The notes under the pieces: model-generated
Database searches by the model: none
What the model was told of the DNA's origin: nothing
What the model saw: the letters and a program-made list of their open reading frames with translations, nothing else
Translations under genes and position numbers: made by a program
In this document: piece after piece, positions 34,636 through 42,718 of the stretch
Layout of the letters: every line of letters begins with the position of its first letter
How positions within the stretch are numbered: position 1 is the first letter of the stretch
From: Nitrosomonas sp.
Lineage (GTDB): Bacteria > Pseudomonadota > Gammaproteobacteria > Burkholderiales > Nitrosomonadaceae
Length of the DNA stretch: 54,859 nt
Reading direction: 5' to 3'
Assembly (NCBI GenBank): GCA_024281675.1
Contig: JAMXAG010000018.1
Location: 1 to 54,859 of the forward strand

Positions 34636-35826
34636 GTGGAACTTTCTCATCGCGTTCAAAGCATTAAGCCATCCCCTACCCTCGCAGTTACTGCACGTGC
34701 TGCGAAATTGAAAGCTGAAGGAAAAAACATCATTGGTTTAGGAGCAGGCGAACCTGATTTTGACACCCCACAGCACATTAAAGACGCCGCAATTGCTGCA
34801 ATCAATAAGGGTCATACAAAATACACGCCTGTTGGCGGCACCCCAGGTTTAAAAAATGCGATTATAGGAAAATTCAAGCGCGAAAATGACTTTGATTTCG
34901 AAACCAAGCAAATTCTGGTTTCATGTGGTGGTAAACAAAGTTTTTTTAATCTCGTTTTGGCGACAATTGATCCTGGTGACGAGGTAATTATTCCTGCGCC
35001 TTATTGGGTTTCTTATCCTGATATTGTATTAATAGCTGAAGGCAAGCCAATATTTATTAATACAGGTATTGAGCAGAATTTTAAAATCTCTGCTCAACAA
35101 CTGGAAGCAGCCATTACGCCAAAGACCAAGATGTTTGTGATCAATAGTCCAAGCAATCCATCAGGAGCGGTTTATTCTTTAGATGAACTAAAAGCGCTGG
35201 GGGCAGTACTGCGTAAACATCCGCACATTCTTATTGCAACTGATGACATGTACGAACATATTTTATTGTCAGATCAGAAATTTGTGAATATTGCCAATGC
35301 TTGCCCCGATCTATTGCCACAAACCATAGTGCTCAATGGGGTATCTAAAGCATATGCGATGACTGGTTGGCGGATCGGTTACTGTGGAGGATCCACGAAA
35401 ATCATTACTGCGATGGAGAATATTCAATCCCAAAGTACTTCAAATCCCAGTTCGATATCTCAGGCAGCTGCAGAAGTTGCGCTTAATGGCGATCAATCAT
35501 GTATTAAGCCAATGGTAACTGCATTTAAAGAGCGCAATCGTTTTGTTACGGAACAACTCAACCAGATAAAAGGCATGAGGTGCCTAGCTTCCGATGGTGC
35601 ATTTTATGCTTTTGTAGATATTCGCCCCACAATGGAAGAACTCTATTTGAAAAAATTACTTATCACTCAGAACGATATTGCATTTAGTGAATATCTACTG
35701 GAACATGCCGGAGTAGCTGTGGTTCCTGGCTCTGCTTTCGGATGCGAAGGATATATGCGCTTGTCTTTTGCTACTTCAATGGAAAACCTAAAACAGGCAA
35801 CAAAACGTATTCAAGAATTATTGTGA
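34636..35826 (+). CDS. aspartate-type pyridoxal phosphate aminotransferase (class I, subgroup Ib)
   Basis: 396 aa, full length. The GTG start at 34636 is preceded by AAGGA. Typical Ib-type segments are LGAGEPDFDTPQHIK, INSPSNPSGAVYS, ATDDMYEHIL and the PLP-lysine motif VSKAYAMTGWRIGYCGG. Such enzymes transaminate aspartate, and sometimes prephenate or aromatic amino acids. It diverges from uvrB with a 78-base gap and converges on flhC with 27 bases between stops. The name aspC is commonly used for this family; I leave the symbol empty because the exact substrate is uncertain. Confidence 0.9.
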   Translation: MELSHRVQSIKPSPTLAVTARAAKLKAEGKNIIGLGAGEPDFDTPQHIKDAAIAAINKGHTKYTPVGGTPGLKNAIIGKFKRENDFDFETKQILVSCGGKQSFFNLVLATIDPGDEVIIPAPYWVSYPDIVLIAEGKPIFINTGIEQNFKISAQQLEAAITPKTKMFVINSPSNPSGAVYSLDELKALGAVLRKHPHILIATDDMYEHILLSDQKFVNIANACPDLLPQTIVLNGVSKAYAMTGWRIGYCGGSTKIITAMENIQSQSTSNPSSISQAAAEVALNGDQSCIKPMVTAFKERNRFVTEQLNQIKGMRCLASDGAFYAFVDIRPTMEELYLKKLLITQNDIAFSEYLLEHAGVAVVPGSAFGCEGYMRLSFATSMENLKQATKRIQELL

Positions 35827-35853
35827 TAAGAATTCTTTTGATTAAATATTTAC

Positions 35854-36393
35854 CTAGTGGATAGCTGCTAACATTGCTGCTTTCTTTGTTTTTCCAGCAC
35901 GAGAAGGAATATTACAAAGCCCACAAACATGATTGGAATGTATCTCGAGCGAATGCACAACAAACTTCCCACGACAACTTACACAAGGAGCAATACATAA
36001 AACACCACTATCGATAAAGCGTATCAGCGTCCATGCACGAGTAAGACTAAGCACTTTATCCAATTCATTTACTTTAATATGCTCCATGTACAAACAATAA
36101 CTCTTAATCAAAGCGTCAATTCCATTTACACCCGTATTAGCCACTACATAATTATATATATTGATAAAAAGTGAAGAGTGCATATTGGGTTGCCAACTCA
36201 TAAACCAATCTTCAGAGTAAGGCAACATACCTTTAGGTGGTGACACCCCCCTAATTTCCTTATATAGCTTTACCAAACGTTCGCGACTCAAATTGGTATT
36301 CATTTCCAAAACCTGCAATCTTGCCCCTAGCGAGATTAATTCAGTAGCAAGCTGAATCTGTTTGGCTTCCGTTATAATACTTTTATTACGCAT
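35854..36393 (-). CDS. flhC: flagellar transcriptional activator FlhC
   Basis: Partner of FlhD in the FlhD4C2 master activator of flagellar genes; 179 aa (E. coli 192). The four zinc-binding cysteines are Cys137, Cys140, Cys157 and Cys160 (APCVSC...VCGLC), the same numbering as E. coli FlhC. The N-terminal helices (LATELISLGARLQVLEMNTNLSRERLVKLYKE) match the family. It lies 11 bases after flhD in the same direction. Confidence 0.95.
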   Translation of the reverse strand: MRNKSIITEAKQIQLATELISLGARLQVLEMNTNLSRERLVKLYKEIRGVSPPKGMLPYSEDWFMSWQPNMHSSLFINIYNYVVANTGVNGIDALIKSYCLYMEHIKVNELDKVLSLTRAWTLIRFIDSGVLCIAPCVSCRGKFVVHSLEIHSNHVCGLCNIPSRAGKTKKAAMLAAIH

Positions 36394-36404
36394 AGTATCG
36401 TTCC

Positions 36405-36722
36405 CTATACCACTGCTTCTGCGGATTTACCTGCCATCAAAATAGAAGCGTGCGATTTAGCCACAGATTGATCGCGACTGTCGGTAGATAACATTTCTGC
36501 AATTAAGCGATCATCAAAGCGAAAACGACACAGCAACATATTTGAAGCTGCCATTTTAATCAATTGTGCAGAAGTTAATTGTTCCAATATATCTGCGATA
36601 TCTTGGTTAATACCTAATCGATACATCGCCGATACTCTGTCCTCACGTAACATTTGTTTTGCTAGCAGCATATAGCTTAAATTAATGTCTCTGATTTCAT
36701 CGAGAATTTGATTTGAGTCCAT
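36405..36722 (-). CDS. flhD: flagellar transcriptional regulator FlhD
   Basis: 105 aa (E. coli 116-119). The conserved N-terminal helices IRDINLSYMLLAKQMLREDR and FRFDD near residue 67 identify it. It forms the FlhDC activator with flhC directly downstream. A 453-base regulatory region separates it from a divergent two-receiver response regulator, an obvious candidate controller, although that link is inference. Confidence 0.93.
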   Translation of the reverse strand: MDSNQILDEIRDINLSYMLLAKQMLREDRVSAMYRLGINQDIADILEQLTSAQLIKMAASNMLLCRFRFDDRLIAEMLSTDSRDQSVAKSHASILMAGKSAEAVV

Positions 36723-37175
36723 TTGTACAATCTCCGATCAGTTAAAAAAGTATTTAAATTTAAACTAGAAATTATCTGCCTAGTACAGAAGGTATTTTCA
36801 ATCATGCAAGAATTGAAGTAAATGGAAATTAGACTTAAACAGTATTAGGTAATCTACCCATTCCTATATAGGAAAATTACCTACAAAATTATCTAATTGA
36901 AACCTAAAAACAGATTAAAAATCTCTGCCATAGTGTGTTACAAGAAATCCTTGTAAATAGGAAGTTTAGTCGTATTTTTCCTTAATCGGCTCTCAATGAA
37001 ATTTTCTATTCATGAGCTTAAATCGTATGTTCGTGGGGGATTACTATTGCATTTACCTACATAAACATTTTATGAAAATTTAAAGTTCTAACCATAAAAT
37101 CCGAAGTTACAAATGACTCAAATGACTTGCCACCACCCCCTAAAATAATCCTATAACTATTTAAGCAGGAAAGAA
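36723..37175. promoter_or_regulatory. divergent flhD / response regulator control region
   Basis: 453 gene-free bases between two divergent regulatory genes. It contains the long dyad listed separately and TACCTA/TACCCA-like heptamers at about 36855, 36878 and 37056 that recall NarL-family binding sites. No convincing promoter hexamers could be assigned. An unusually long region for a master regulator promoter suggests multiple inputs. Confidence 0.45.
36846..36883. promoter_or_regulatory. 38-bp nested inverted repeat upstream of flhDC
   Basis: Outer arms TAGGTAAT (36846-36853) and ATTACCTA (36876-36883) flank a perfect 14-bp palindrome TTCCTATATAGGAA (36861-36874). Two symmetric elements share nearly the same centre. 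This suits an operator for a dimeric regulator such as the adjacent LuxR-type protein. An RNA hairpin is also possible. Confidence 0.5.
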
Positions 37176-38354
37176 ATGAATAGTAAAACAGAACATAATC
37201 TTGCAAGGATACTGCATAAAAAAACCGATGGCATCAAGGTTCTGATCGTCGTGGACAAATACATTTCGGGTACTGCTCTTAAAAATATGTTTGACATTTG
37301 GGGATACAATATCATTGGAATTTGTACGTCCAATCAAGAAGTTTTAGATAAAGTAAAAGAAAAAAAACCAGATCTTATTTTTACTGATATAGAATTAACT
37401 AATTGTAGTGGAATTCATCTTGTGCAACAGTTGAGTTTTAAACATAACGATTCTAATTTATCGATTTATTTCACTGCGTATGCAACTGATTTAGTTGTAC
37501 AACGTACCATTAATAGCGCAGCCAGTTTAGGTTACAGCATTGATAAAAACAATAAGAAAGCTCATATAGATTTTGAGTCATGTTTTCGCCAACATTATGG
37601 AATTGATCTAATGGCGGATCACATTAAACAATCTTTGGCAGAAAAACCTATTCGTATTTTATTAGTAGATGATCAGCAAGTGATTCTTTGGGGGTTGAAA
37701 AAATTTTTTGAAAGCGAAAAACCAAGAATCGAAATTGTGGGTTCAGCATCCAATGTTTCTGATGCTAAAAGGATTGCAGCAGAAATTAATCCGGATATCA
37801 TCATATTAAATATCTATATAGATAATACAGACTGCATCAAGCTTATACCCGACCTAACAAATCATGGAAATACTCGGATAGTTATTTTTAGTGAAATGAA
37901 CGATAAAGATATGATGGATCGGGCGATATTAAGCGGGGCACGAGGCATCATACATCGAAAAGAATCGATGGAAACAATACTCCGGGCGGTTGAAAAGATC
38001 CATGATGGGGAATTATGGCTTGATCGCATAACAACTGGTCGAATATTTCTTCAAAATTCACGTATGAGAGGAAAAAGATTTCAAGATTCAGAAGCAGAAA
38101 AAATAACTACACTTACACGTAAAGAATGCACAATTCTAAAAGCCTTCGCAAATGGAATGGGGGGAGAACAAAATAAACAAATAGCTGCAAAATTGTGTAT
38201 GAGTGAGCATACGCTCCGTAATCATTTAACATCCATTTTTAGTAAATTAGGGATTAAAAATAGATTTAGCCTTTTTGCTTATGCAAAACAACACATTGAA
38301 CAATTTGATTCTTTCTACCCGGCAAACGATGCGTGTAATGAACGTAAGTTATAA
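37176..38354 (+). CDS. double-receiver LuxR/NarL-type response regulator
   Basis: 392 aa with two tandem receiver domains and a C-terminal LuxR-type helix-turn-helix. REC1 (about 20-135) keeps a phospho-acceptor-like Asp71 (IFTDIEL) but has only one acidic residue in its N-terminal pocket. REC2 (about 158-275) has the acidic pair Asp165-Asp166 and Lys262, but Asn212 (IIILNIYID) replaces the acceptor Asp. The output domain (about 311-372) includes LTRKECTILKAFANG, NKQIAAKLCMSEHTLRNH and IFSKLGIKNR. It diverges from flhDC across 453 bases and has no kinase gene beside it. REC2 is probably a phosphorylation-independent pseudo-receiver. The target is unknown; flhDC is a guess from position. Confidence 0.85.
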   Translation: MNSKTEHNLARILHKKTDGIKVLIVVDKYISGTALKNMFDIWGYNIIGICTSNQEVLDKVKEKKPDLIFTDIELTNCSGIHLVQQLSFKHNDSNLSIYFTAYATDLVVQRTINSAASLGYSIDKNNKKAHIDFESCFRQHYGIDLMADHIKQSLAEKPIRILLVDDQQVILWGLKKFFESEKPRIEIVGSASNVSDAKRIAAEINPDIIILNIYIDNTDCIKLIPDLTNHGNTRIVIFSEMNDKDMMDRAILSGARGIIHRKESMETILRAVEKIHDGELWLDRITTGRIFLQNSRMRGKRFQDSEAEKITTLTRKECTILKAFANGMGGEQNKQIAAKLCMSEHTLRNHLTSIFSKLGIKNRFSLFAYAKQHIEQFDSFYPANDACNERKL

Positions 38355-38433
38355 AAATCCAGACTTCTGCTGACATTTTGTTAATTTATGCCATTTTTTG
38401 ATGGTGTTGTGCAACAAGCCTGATCGTCACAGG

Positions 38434-38451
38434 ATCTTACAGATGTAAGAT
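38434..38451 (+). terminator. small hairpin after the response regulator gene
   Basis: ATCTTAC and GTAAGAT pair around a 4-base AGAT loop and are followed by TTTTCG. It lies 80 bases after the response regulator stop. A modest terminator candidate. Confidence 0.4.
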
Positions 38452-38477
38452 TTTCGCGGAAATGCACCCATACATGA

Positions 38478-38505
38478 CCATTTACACAAAATTATTTACA
38501 CCCCC
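38478..38505. mobile_element. terminal remnant of an IS256-family element
   Basis: CCATTTACACAAAATTATT followed by TACACCCCC resembles the terminal inverted repeats of IS256-family elements, and resembles the reverse complement of the IS256 relic end at 40327. No transposase sequence is attached, so only an end survives. Confidence 0.4.
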
Positions 38506-38613
38506 AACTCCCTTATAAATTAAGCAGCGTAGTGGATTTCCTGGTCAAATTCAAGCAACATAATTACCGCCAAATGATCATTATTAAGTCAATATCAACA
38601 CTAGCACAATTTG

Positions 38614-39894
38614 AGACCTTTGCACGGTCAAAAGCAGATTTAGGTACACGAGATGATATAATTTATTTTTGAATCATGGTGTTGAACTAATCCACTGAGT
38701 TTCTCTGAATATGATGTAACCCGCCGAACCCGAAAAGGGAATTTCTTGAAGCAAATCGATGAATTGATAGACTGGGACTCGATAGAGAAGGCGATCTCAG
38801 TTCATTATGCACCGACATCGGACGTAACAGGACGTCCTGCCTATCCTGGGTTGCTGCTTTTCAAAATGCTATTAGTAGGAATCTGGAATGGTGGTTTAAG
38901 TGATGAAGCGGTTGAAGAAATGGCTAATTCTAATTTGCACGTGATGCGATTTCTGGGATTGTCGCTGAAAGATGAAGTACCGGATCATTCTGTGCTGTCG
39001 CGCTCTCGAACCCGTTTGACGATAGCCGCATGGGTGGGATGGCTTATTGGAGCAAATCAATCACCAAATTCAGCGGCTCAATGTTACTGTAGCCAATGGG
39101 TGTCACGTTGACGCCAGCATCACGCATAGCCCACGTAAGCCAAAGACCAGGACTGCCTATGAAGTAGTGAGTGATCGCGAAGAGCGTGATGACGAAACAG
39201 ACGCACAAACATCCATGCGGGTCATTGCAGTCACTCAACCTGGTGTCGATATTGAGGCGCGTTGGGTTTCGATCCGCGGCCAGTCGGTTTTTTGTTATAA
39301 ACAGCATACGCTGGTTGATCACAATGGTTTGGTGATGGCCGTTGAAACAACAGCCGCTAATTGCCATGACAGCAAGCTGCTGCTAACGCTGCTCGATAAA
39401 GCCGAGATCGTACCAGGTACCCGGGTTCATGCTGATAAAGCTTACTGTAGTCAGAAACATCGTGAAGCCTTGAAATCGCGCGGCATCAAAAATGGCATTC
39501 AGGATAAAGCCTTGAAGAACAAACCGTTGACTGCGCGGCAGATACAGCGCAATCGTTTAATTACCCAAGCCCGGTATGTCGTGGAACGTACCTTTGGCAG
39601 TCAGACACGCTGGTTTGGTAGCAAGATCCTGCGTTACTACGGTCGAGCCAAAGCACATGCCTGGCATATCCTGCAGGCTATGGCGTATAACCTGAAAAGG
39701 TTGCCAAGATTGTATGTTGAGAGGCTTCTACCACGACAACCACAAGCTAGTTGTGTCTTCTAACAAAGAAAGGGCGTAATAATGTCTTTATCTCTTGGTT
39801 TTTGCAAAAAATTCACCGAAATTCCCCAGAATTTCAACATTGAGTTGGATTTCTAAGAATCTGCAGCAGAACTGGATAGTTTTGCAAAGGTCTC
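38614..39894 (+). mobile_element. IS5-family insertion sequence (inactive)
   Basis: 1281 bases bounded by inverted repeats GAGACCTTTGCA (38614-38625) and TGCAAAGGTCTC (39883-39894). They are flanked by identical AATTT on both sides (38609-38613 and 39895-39899), an apparent target duplication. The single transposase gene inside is broken. Insertion is between the response regulator gene and tRNA(Asn). Confidence 0.88.
38676..39763 (+). pseudogene. IS5-family transposase, two lesions
   Basis: DDE transposase of the IS5 family, matching along its length but split. An ATG at 38676 (MVLN) runs into TAA after four codons, while the protein continues in another frame as NPLSFSEYDVTRRTRKGNFL from about 38690. 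A second frame change near 39030-39046 separates DHSVLSRSRTRLTIA from LLEQINHQIQRL. The later part has GCHVDASITHSPRKPKTR (first Asp), TRVHADKAYCSQKHREALKSRG (second Asp) and RYVVERTFGSQTRWFG (Glu region). Two frame lesions make it non-functional without recoding. Confidence 0.88.
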
Positions 39895-40006
39895 AATTTA
39901 TTTACCTTTGCCCAATTCTCCACTATTTTAGTTTTTTTGTATCTCATAAAGTAATGTGGTATTGACCAATCAACATCAAAACGTTAACATCAACCTCCTT
40001 ATCCGT

Positions 40007-40082
40007 TCCCTGATAGCTCAGTCGGTAGAGCGACGGACTGTTAATCCGCAGGTCCCAGGTTCGAGCCCTGGTCGGGGAGCCA
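40007..40082 (+). tRNA. tRNA-Asn (anticodon GTT)
   Basis: 76-base cloverleaf. The acceptor TCCCTGA pairs with TCGGGGA, the D-arm GCTCAGTCGGTAGAGC and the anticodon loop CTGTTAA with GTT are intact, as is the T-arm with GGTTCGAGCC, and CCA is encoded. tRNA(Asn) genes are common integration sites; accessory genes follow directly. Confidence 0.97.
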
Positions 40083-40170
40083 TTTAACTCAATGAGTTAG
40101 CTTAAATAGTCAATCCCTTTTTCTTTATTGGTGCCACACAGGTGCCACGGCACAAAAAATAATAAGCAAC

Positions 40171-40194
40171 AAAAACCCGCCACTCGGACGGGTT
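40171..40194 (-). terminator. rho-independent terminator, minus strand
   Basis: Read on the minus strand, ACCCG, a 9-base loop, CGGGT and a run of five T. It lies about 64 bases after the stop of the truncated minus-strand gene tail at 40258. Confidence 0.6.
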
Positions 40195-40257
40195 CGTTTA
40201 AATTTATCGAGTTGGAAATTGAATTACTTCGCTTGATTCAAGTTATTCATGATTAAT

Positions 40258-40326
40258 TAAGCCTCTTTCTCAAATTGAGCGCCACGTTTAATCGGGACAG
40301 TTCCTGGAATGGATGCTTTGAATGCC
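40258..40326 (-). pseudogene. C-terminal tail of an unidentified gene cut by an IS256 relic
   Basis: Minus-strand frame FKASIPGTVPIKRGAQFEKEA followed by TAA at 40258-40260. It is followed by a good terminator and is entered directly from the IS256 relic end at 40327, so the rest of the gene has been lost or displaced. Only about 22 codons remain and no family can be assigned. Confidence 0.4.
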
Positions 40327-40477
40327 GAGGGTGTCCTAGATTTTGTGCAAATGGCGGTTAATAATGCTGAGGCATTCTACCTTCAAATTGAATGGTAAAC
40401 CTGTTTAAAGCTGGTTTCCAATCTTTAAGAGGCATAGACCATTTTTTGGCGATATTGCCGAGAGCCAAATAGCTAAG
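40327..40477 (-). mobile_element. IS256-family relic: transposase C-terminus and element end
   Basis: Minus-strand translation LSYLALGNIAKKWSMPLKDW, then KPALNRFTIQFEGRMPQHY and a stop (40358-40360), is the typical C-terminus of IS256-family (Mutator-like) transposases. It is followed by the terminal repeat GCACAAAATCTAGGACACCC ending at 40327. The remaining roughly 350 residues are missing; upstream, the frame meets a stop. The Phd antitoxin gene begins 20 bases beyond the relic. Confidence 0.75.
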
Positions 40478-40486
40478 CTACATTGG

Positions 40487-40500
40487 GCATAAAATTATGC
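40487..40500. promoter_or_regulatory. inverted repeat overlapping the antitoxin start, likely operator
   Basis: GCATAA-AA-TTATGC overlaps the ATG at 40497. Phd/YefM antitoxins repress their own promoters by binding short palindromes there. No ribosome-binding site is visible, so the message could be leaderless. Confidence 0.45.
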
Positions 40501-40742
40501 AGACCTATAATATTCACGATGCTAAAACGCAACTTTCCCGTTTGGTAGAACAAGCTGCCAAGGGCGATTCATTTATTATCGCTAAAGCCGGTAAGCCGAT
40601 GGTCAAGGTGATTGCACTCAATGCGCCTGAGCCTTCTCAGGTGAAGAGATTCGGTTTTATGGCTGAACAAATCCAGGTGCCGAATGATTTCGACCATACA
40701 AGTGAAAGTGAAATTGTGAAGCTATTTGAGAATGGCACATGA
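40497..40742 (+). CDS. Phd/YefM-family antitoxin
   Basis: 81 aa. The N-terminal DNA-binding fold MQTYNIHDAKTQLSRLVEQA and FIIAKAGKPMVKVIAL is the standard Phd/YefM signature. The C-terminal tail (about 55-81, acidic, EIVKLFENGT) would wrap the toxin. Its stop overlaps the downstream PIN toxin ATG (ATGA), the normal coupled toxin-antitoxin arrangement. It represses its own operon in known systems. Confidence 0.93.
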   Translation: MQTYNIHDAKTQLSRLVEQAAKGDSFIIAKAGKPMVKVIALNAPEPSQVKRFGFMAEQIQVPNDFDHTSESEIVKLFENGT

Positions 40743-41125
40743 AACTGCTGTTAGATACCCATCTGCTACTGTGGGCAGCGAAAGGTTTTGAATATTTATC
40801 ACCCAGTGCCCAGAAGTTGATGAGTGTTCCGGAAAATGAATTGTTCTTTAGCGCCGTTAGTCTATGGGAAATCGTTATTAAATGCGGCTTAGGTCGTGAA
40901 GATTTTAAGGTTGATCCACATTTGCTTCGACGGGGGTTGTTGGACAATGGATACATTGAGCTTCCGATGCTCAGTAAACATGCGATAGCTATCGGTACCT
41001 TGCCGTCGATCCATAAAGATTCCTTTGATCGTTTACTTGTTGCTCAGGCCACTGTCGAAGGTATAACGCTGCTGACAGCCGATGCTCATGTGGCGGCATA
41101 TCCAGGCCCGATACAACACGTTTAA
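40739..41125 (+). CDS. PIN-domain toxin (VapC-like)
   Basis: 128 aa, a likely ribonuclease toxin of the PhoH/VapC PIN superfamily. Acidic metal-binding residues visible are Asp6 (LLLDTH), Glu44 (SLWEIVIK), Asp97 (HKDSFDRLL) and Asp115 (LLTAD), the complete PIN set. It starts four bases inside the antitoxin gene end. The pair looks intact. PIN toxins cleave tRNA or rRNA in known cases; the target is unknown here. Confidence 0.93.
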   Translation: MKLLLDTHLLLWAAKGFEYLSPSAQKLMSVPENELFFSAVSLWEIVIKCGLGREDFKVDPHLLRRGLLDNGYIELPMLSKHAIAIGTLPSIHKDSFDRLLVAQATVEGITLLTADAHVAAYPGPIQHV

Positions 41126-41251
41126 ATGAAGGATTATTTAGCGCTCCATTCAGGCTTGCAATGGTTATAACAAAACCCGGTTACGGATCGAGCATTAAGT
41201 CAGTCAGTTACCGCTGAATGAAAAGCCAGAATTTATACGCAATAAAATCTA

Positions 41252-41722
41252 TTGAATATTTTGACGAAAATAATTTCAGGCGGTCAGACTGGAGCTGATC
41301 GTGCGGCCCTAGATTGGGCAATACAGAATAACATCGTTTATGGAGGCTGGTGTCCTCAAGGACGACGCGCTGAAGATGGTGTAATTCCTGATCGCTATGT
41401 TTTGCAGGAAACTGAAAGTAAAGGATATATGCAACGCACTAAATGGAACGTGCGAGATAGCGATGCTACGTTAATTATAACGCTAGCACCTGAGTTGGTT
41501 GGTGGATCACTTTTTACATTTGAATATGCTAAAAAAATGGCAAAGCCATGCATGCATATTCATCCCGACGATGCATGGCCTAAACAAATTAAACACTTTT
41601 TGGAATCGAATTTGATTCAAGTGCTGAATGTGGCGGGACCACGATGTTCAAATGCGGAGGGTATTGAACATTTTGTATACCTTGTTTTAAATGAAGTGCG
41701 GATATTTTTTTATGAAAAATAA
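41252..41722 (+). CDS. circularly permuted YpsA-like SLOG protein (putative molybdenum carrier family)
   Basis: 156 aa beginning LNILTKIISGGQTGADRAALDWAI. The SGGQTGADR loop (9-17) is the nucleotide-binding signature of the cpYpsA branch of the SLOG superfamily, usually annotated as putative molybdenum carrier protein. Other conserved pieces are GGWCPQGRRAEDG and NVRDSDATLII. The start is a TTG at 41252 or 41261. SLOG proteins bind nucleotides or nucleotide-derived ligands and recur in conflict and stress loci. It sits between two toxin-antitoxin modules. The function is not established. Confidence 0.75.
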   Translation: MNILTKIISGGQTGADRAALDWAIQNNIVYGGWCPQGRRAEDGVIPDRYVLQETESKGYMQRTKWNVRDSDATLIITLAPELVGGSLFTFEYAKKMAKPCMHIHPDDAWPKQIKHFLESNLIQVLNVAGPRCSNAEGIEHFVYLVLNEVRIFFYEK

Positions 41723-41832
41723 GAAAGCTGCTTGCGCAATTATCGAGGTTTAATTTCTTACTGGACTGCGATAACTCCTGATGGATAACAAGTCGATTTA
41801 AGGATATGGAGTCGGAATTGATCTATTTGGCG

Positions 41833-41857
41833 CGATTCGATTATAGTGAACGAATCG
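41833..41857. promoter_or_regulatory. inverted repeat upstream of second antitoxin, likely operator with -10
   Basis: CGATTCG (41833-41839) and CGAATCG (41851-41857) form a 7-bp dyad with an 11-base centre containing TATAGT, a plausible -10. It lies 20 bases before the antitoxin ATG, where an autorepressor would bind. Confidence 0.5.
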
Positions 41858-41877
41858 AACGATATTGATAGGAGGCA

Positions 41878-42141
41878 ATGATAGAGGCACTTTCAGCGAA
41901 TGAAGCTAAAACTCAATTTGGCGACATGCTGTTAAAAGTGCAGCGTGCACCCATTCAGATTAAAAAAAACGGAAAGCCAGTTACCGTTGTTATCTCAATG
42001 GATGAATACGAAAATATTGAGGCGCTCAAACTTCGATTTTTGCAATCGAGAGCCGTTCAAGCCAAAATGGATATCAAAGCGGGCAACATCGTTGATGGCG
42101 ATTCTTTTTTTAGTGCATTAGAAACCGATCAGTACGACTAG
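41878..42141 (+). CDS. Phd/YefM-family antitoxin (second module)
   Basis: 87 aa: MIEALSANEAKTQFGDMLLK and IQIKKNGKPVTVVISMDEYE are the Phd/YefM DNA-binding fold; the C-terminal half (45-87) would be the toxin-neutralising tail. AGGAGG (41870-41875) is an excellent ribosome site. Its TAG overlaps the GTG of a downstream ParE-like reading frame that carries a premature stop, so the antitoxin is now an orphan or its partner is inactive. It is not a duplicate of the first module; sequence identity is low. Confidence 0.9.
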   Translation: MIEALSANEAKTQFGDMLLKVQRAPIQIKKNGKPVTVVISMDEYENIEALKLRFLQSRAVQAKMDIKAGNIVDGDSFFSALETDQYD

Positions 42142-42449
42142 TGCCTGGTTTTCGTTTAACCCCAGATACTCAGGCTGACCTGATTGAAATACGCCGTTTT
42201 ACGATAAGGTAATGGAACAAGACACAGGCACAAAAATATTTATCAGAACTTCAGCAAACGATTCGATTGCTTTCTGATATACCTTCTCTCGGTCAATCAA
42301 GGTCAGATGTTGGATCGAACGTATCGAGTTTTCCCTGTTCAAGCCATGTCATTTACTACGTTGTGCATGAGCAACAATGGGTTGTATTCAGCATATTGCA
42401 CAAACGCATGGTGCCAGTTAATCATCTTTCTGATCGAAAGGCGTTTTAA
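42141..42449 (+). pseudogene. RelE/ParE-family toxin with in-frame stop
   Basis: The frame begins at GTG overlapping the antitoxin stop and reads PGFRLTPDTQADLIEIRRF, TIR, then TAA at 42210-42212. It then continues in the same frame as WNKTQAQKYLSELQQTIRLL through to FSILHKRMVPVNHLSDRKAF and a TAA ending at 42449. The fold pieces match ParE toxins of about 100 residues. One base (CAA to TAA) would explain the lesion. No other frame damage is seen, suggesting recent inactivation, read-through, or a sequencing error. Confidence 0.8.
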
Positions 42450-42718
42450 TAGGAAGTCCGTGTGACAATACTAGATCAAAACTGTGGATATCGGTTTAAA
42501 ATTGACCAAGGGGAAACAGAGCGCAGAATTAATCAAGGACCCAAAAGGTATCGGTAGTGATTGGCGTCAAATTGATTGCAAATCCTTTAGTCGGATCTAG
42601 ATCAATCCCATGAATGTCTAATCTATAAGAAAACTTAGGGTTGCTTACAGCGAGATTAATTTCTACGATGATGTCAAAAATCAGGGTAGGGGCGTAGTAG
42701 GCAACAGGTAGGATGTTT

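Larger units (their letters stand above)
40083..40496. other. gene-poor stretch after tRNA(Asn) with mobile-element debris
   Basis: Immediately after the tRNA is a near-direct repeat GGTGCCAC (about 40130 and 40141), a possible attachment-site remnant. Then follow a minus-strand terminator, the tail of an unidentified minus-strand gene, and an IS256 relic, each listed separately. There is no integrase gene. Confidence 0.5.

Noticed and set aside
40657-40956. Minus-strand frame across the antitoxin-toxin junction
   Set aside because: A shadow of two convincing plus-strand genes.
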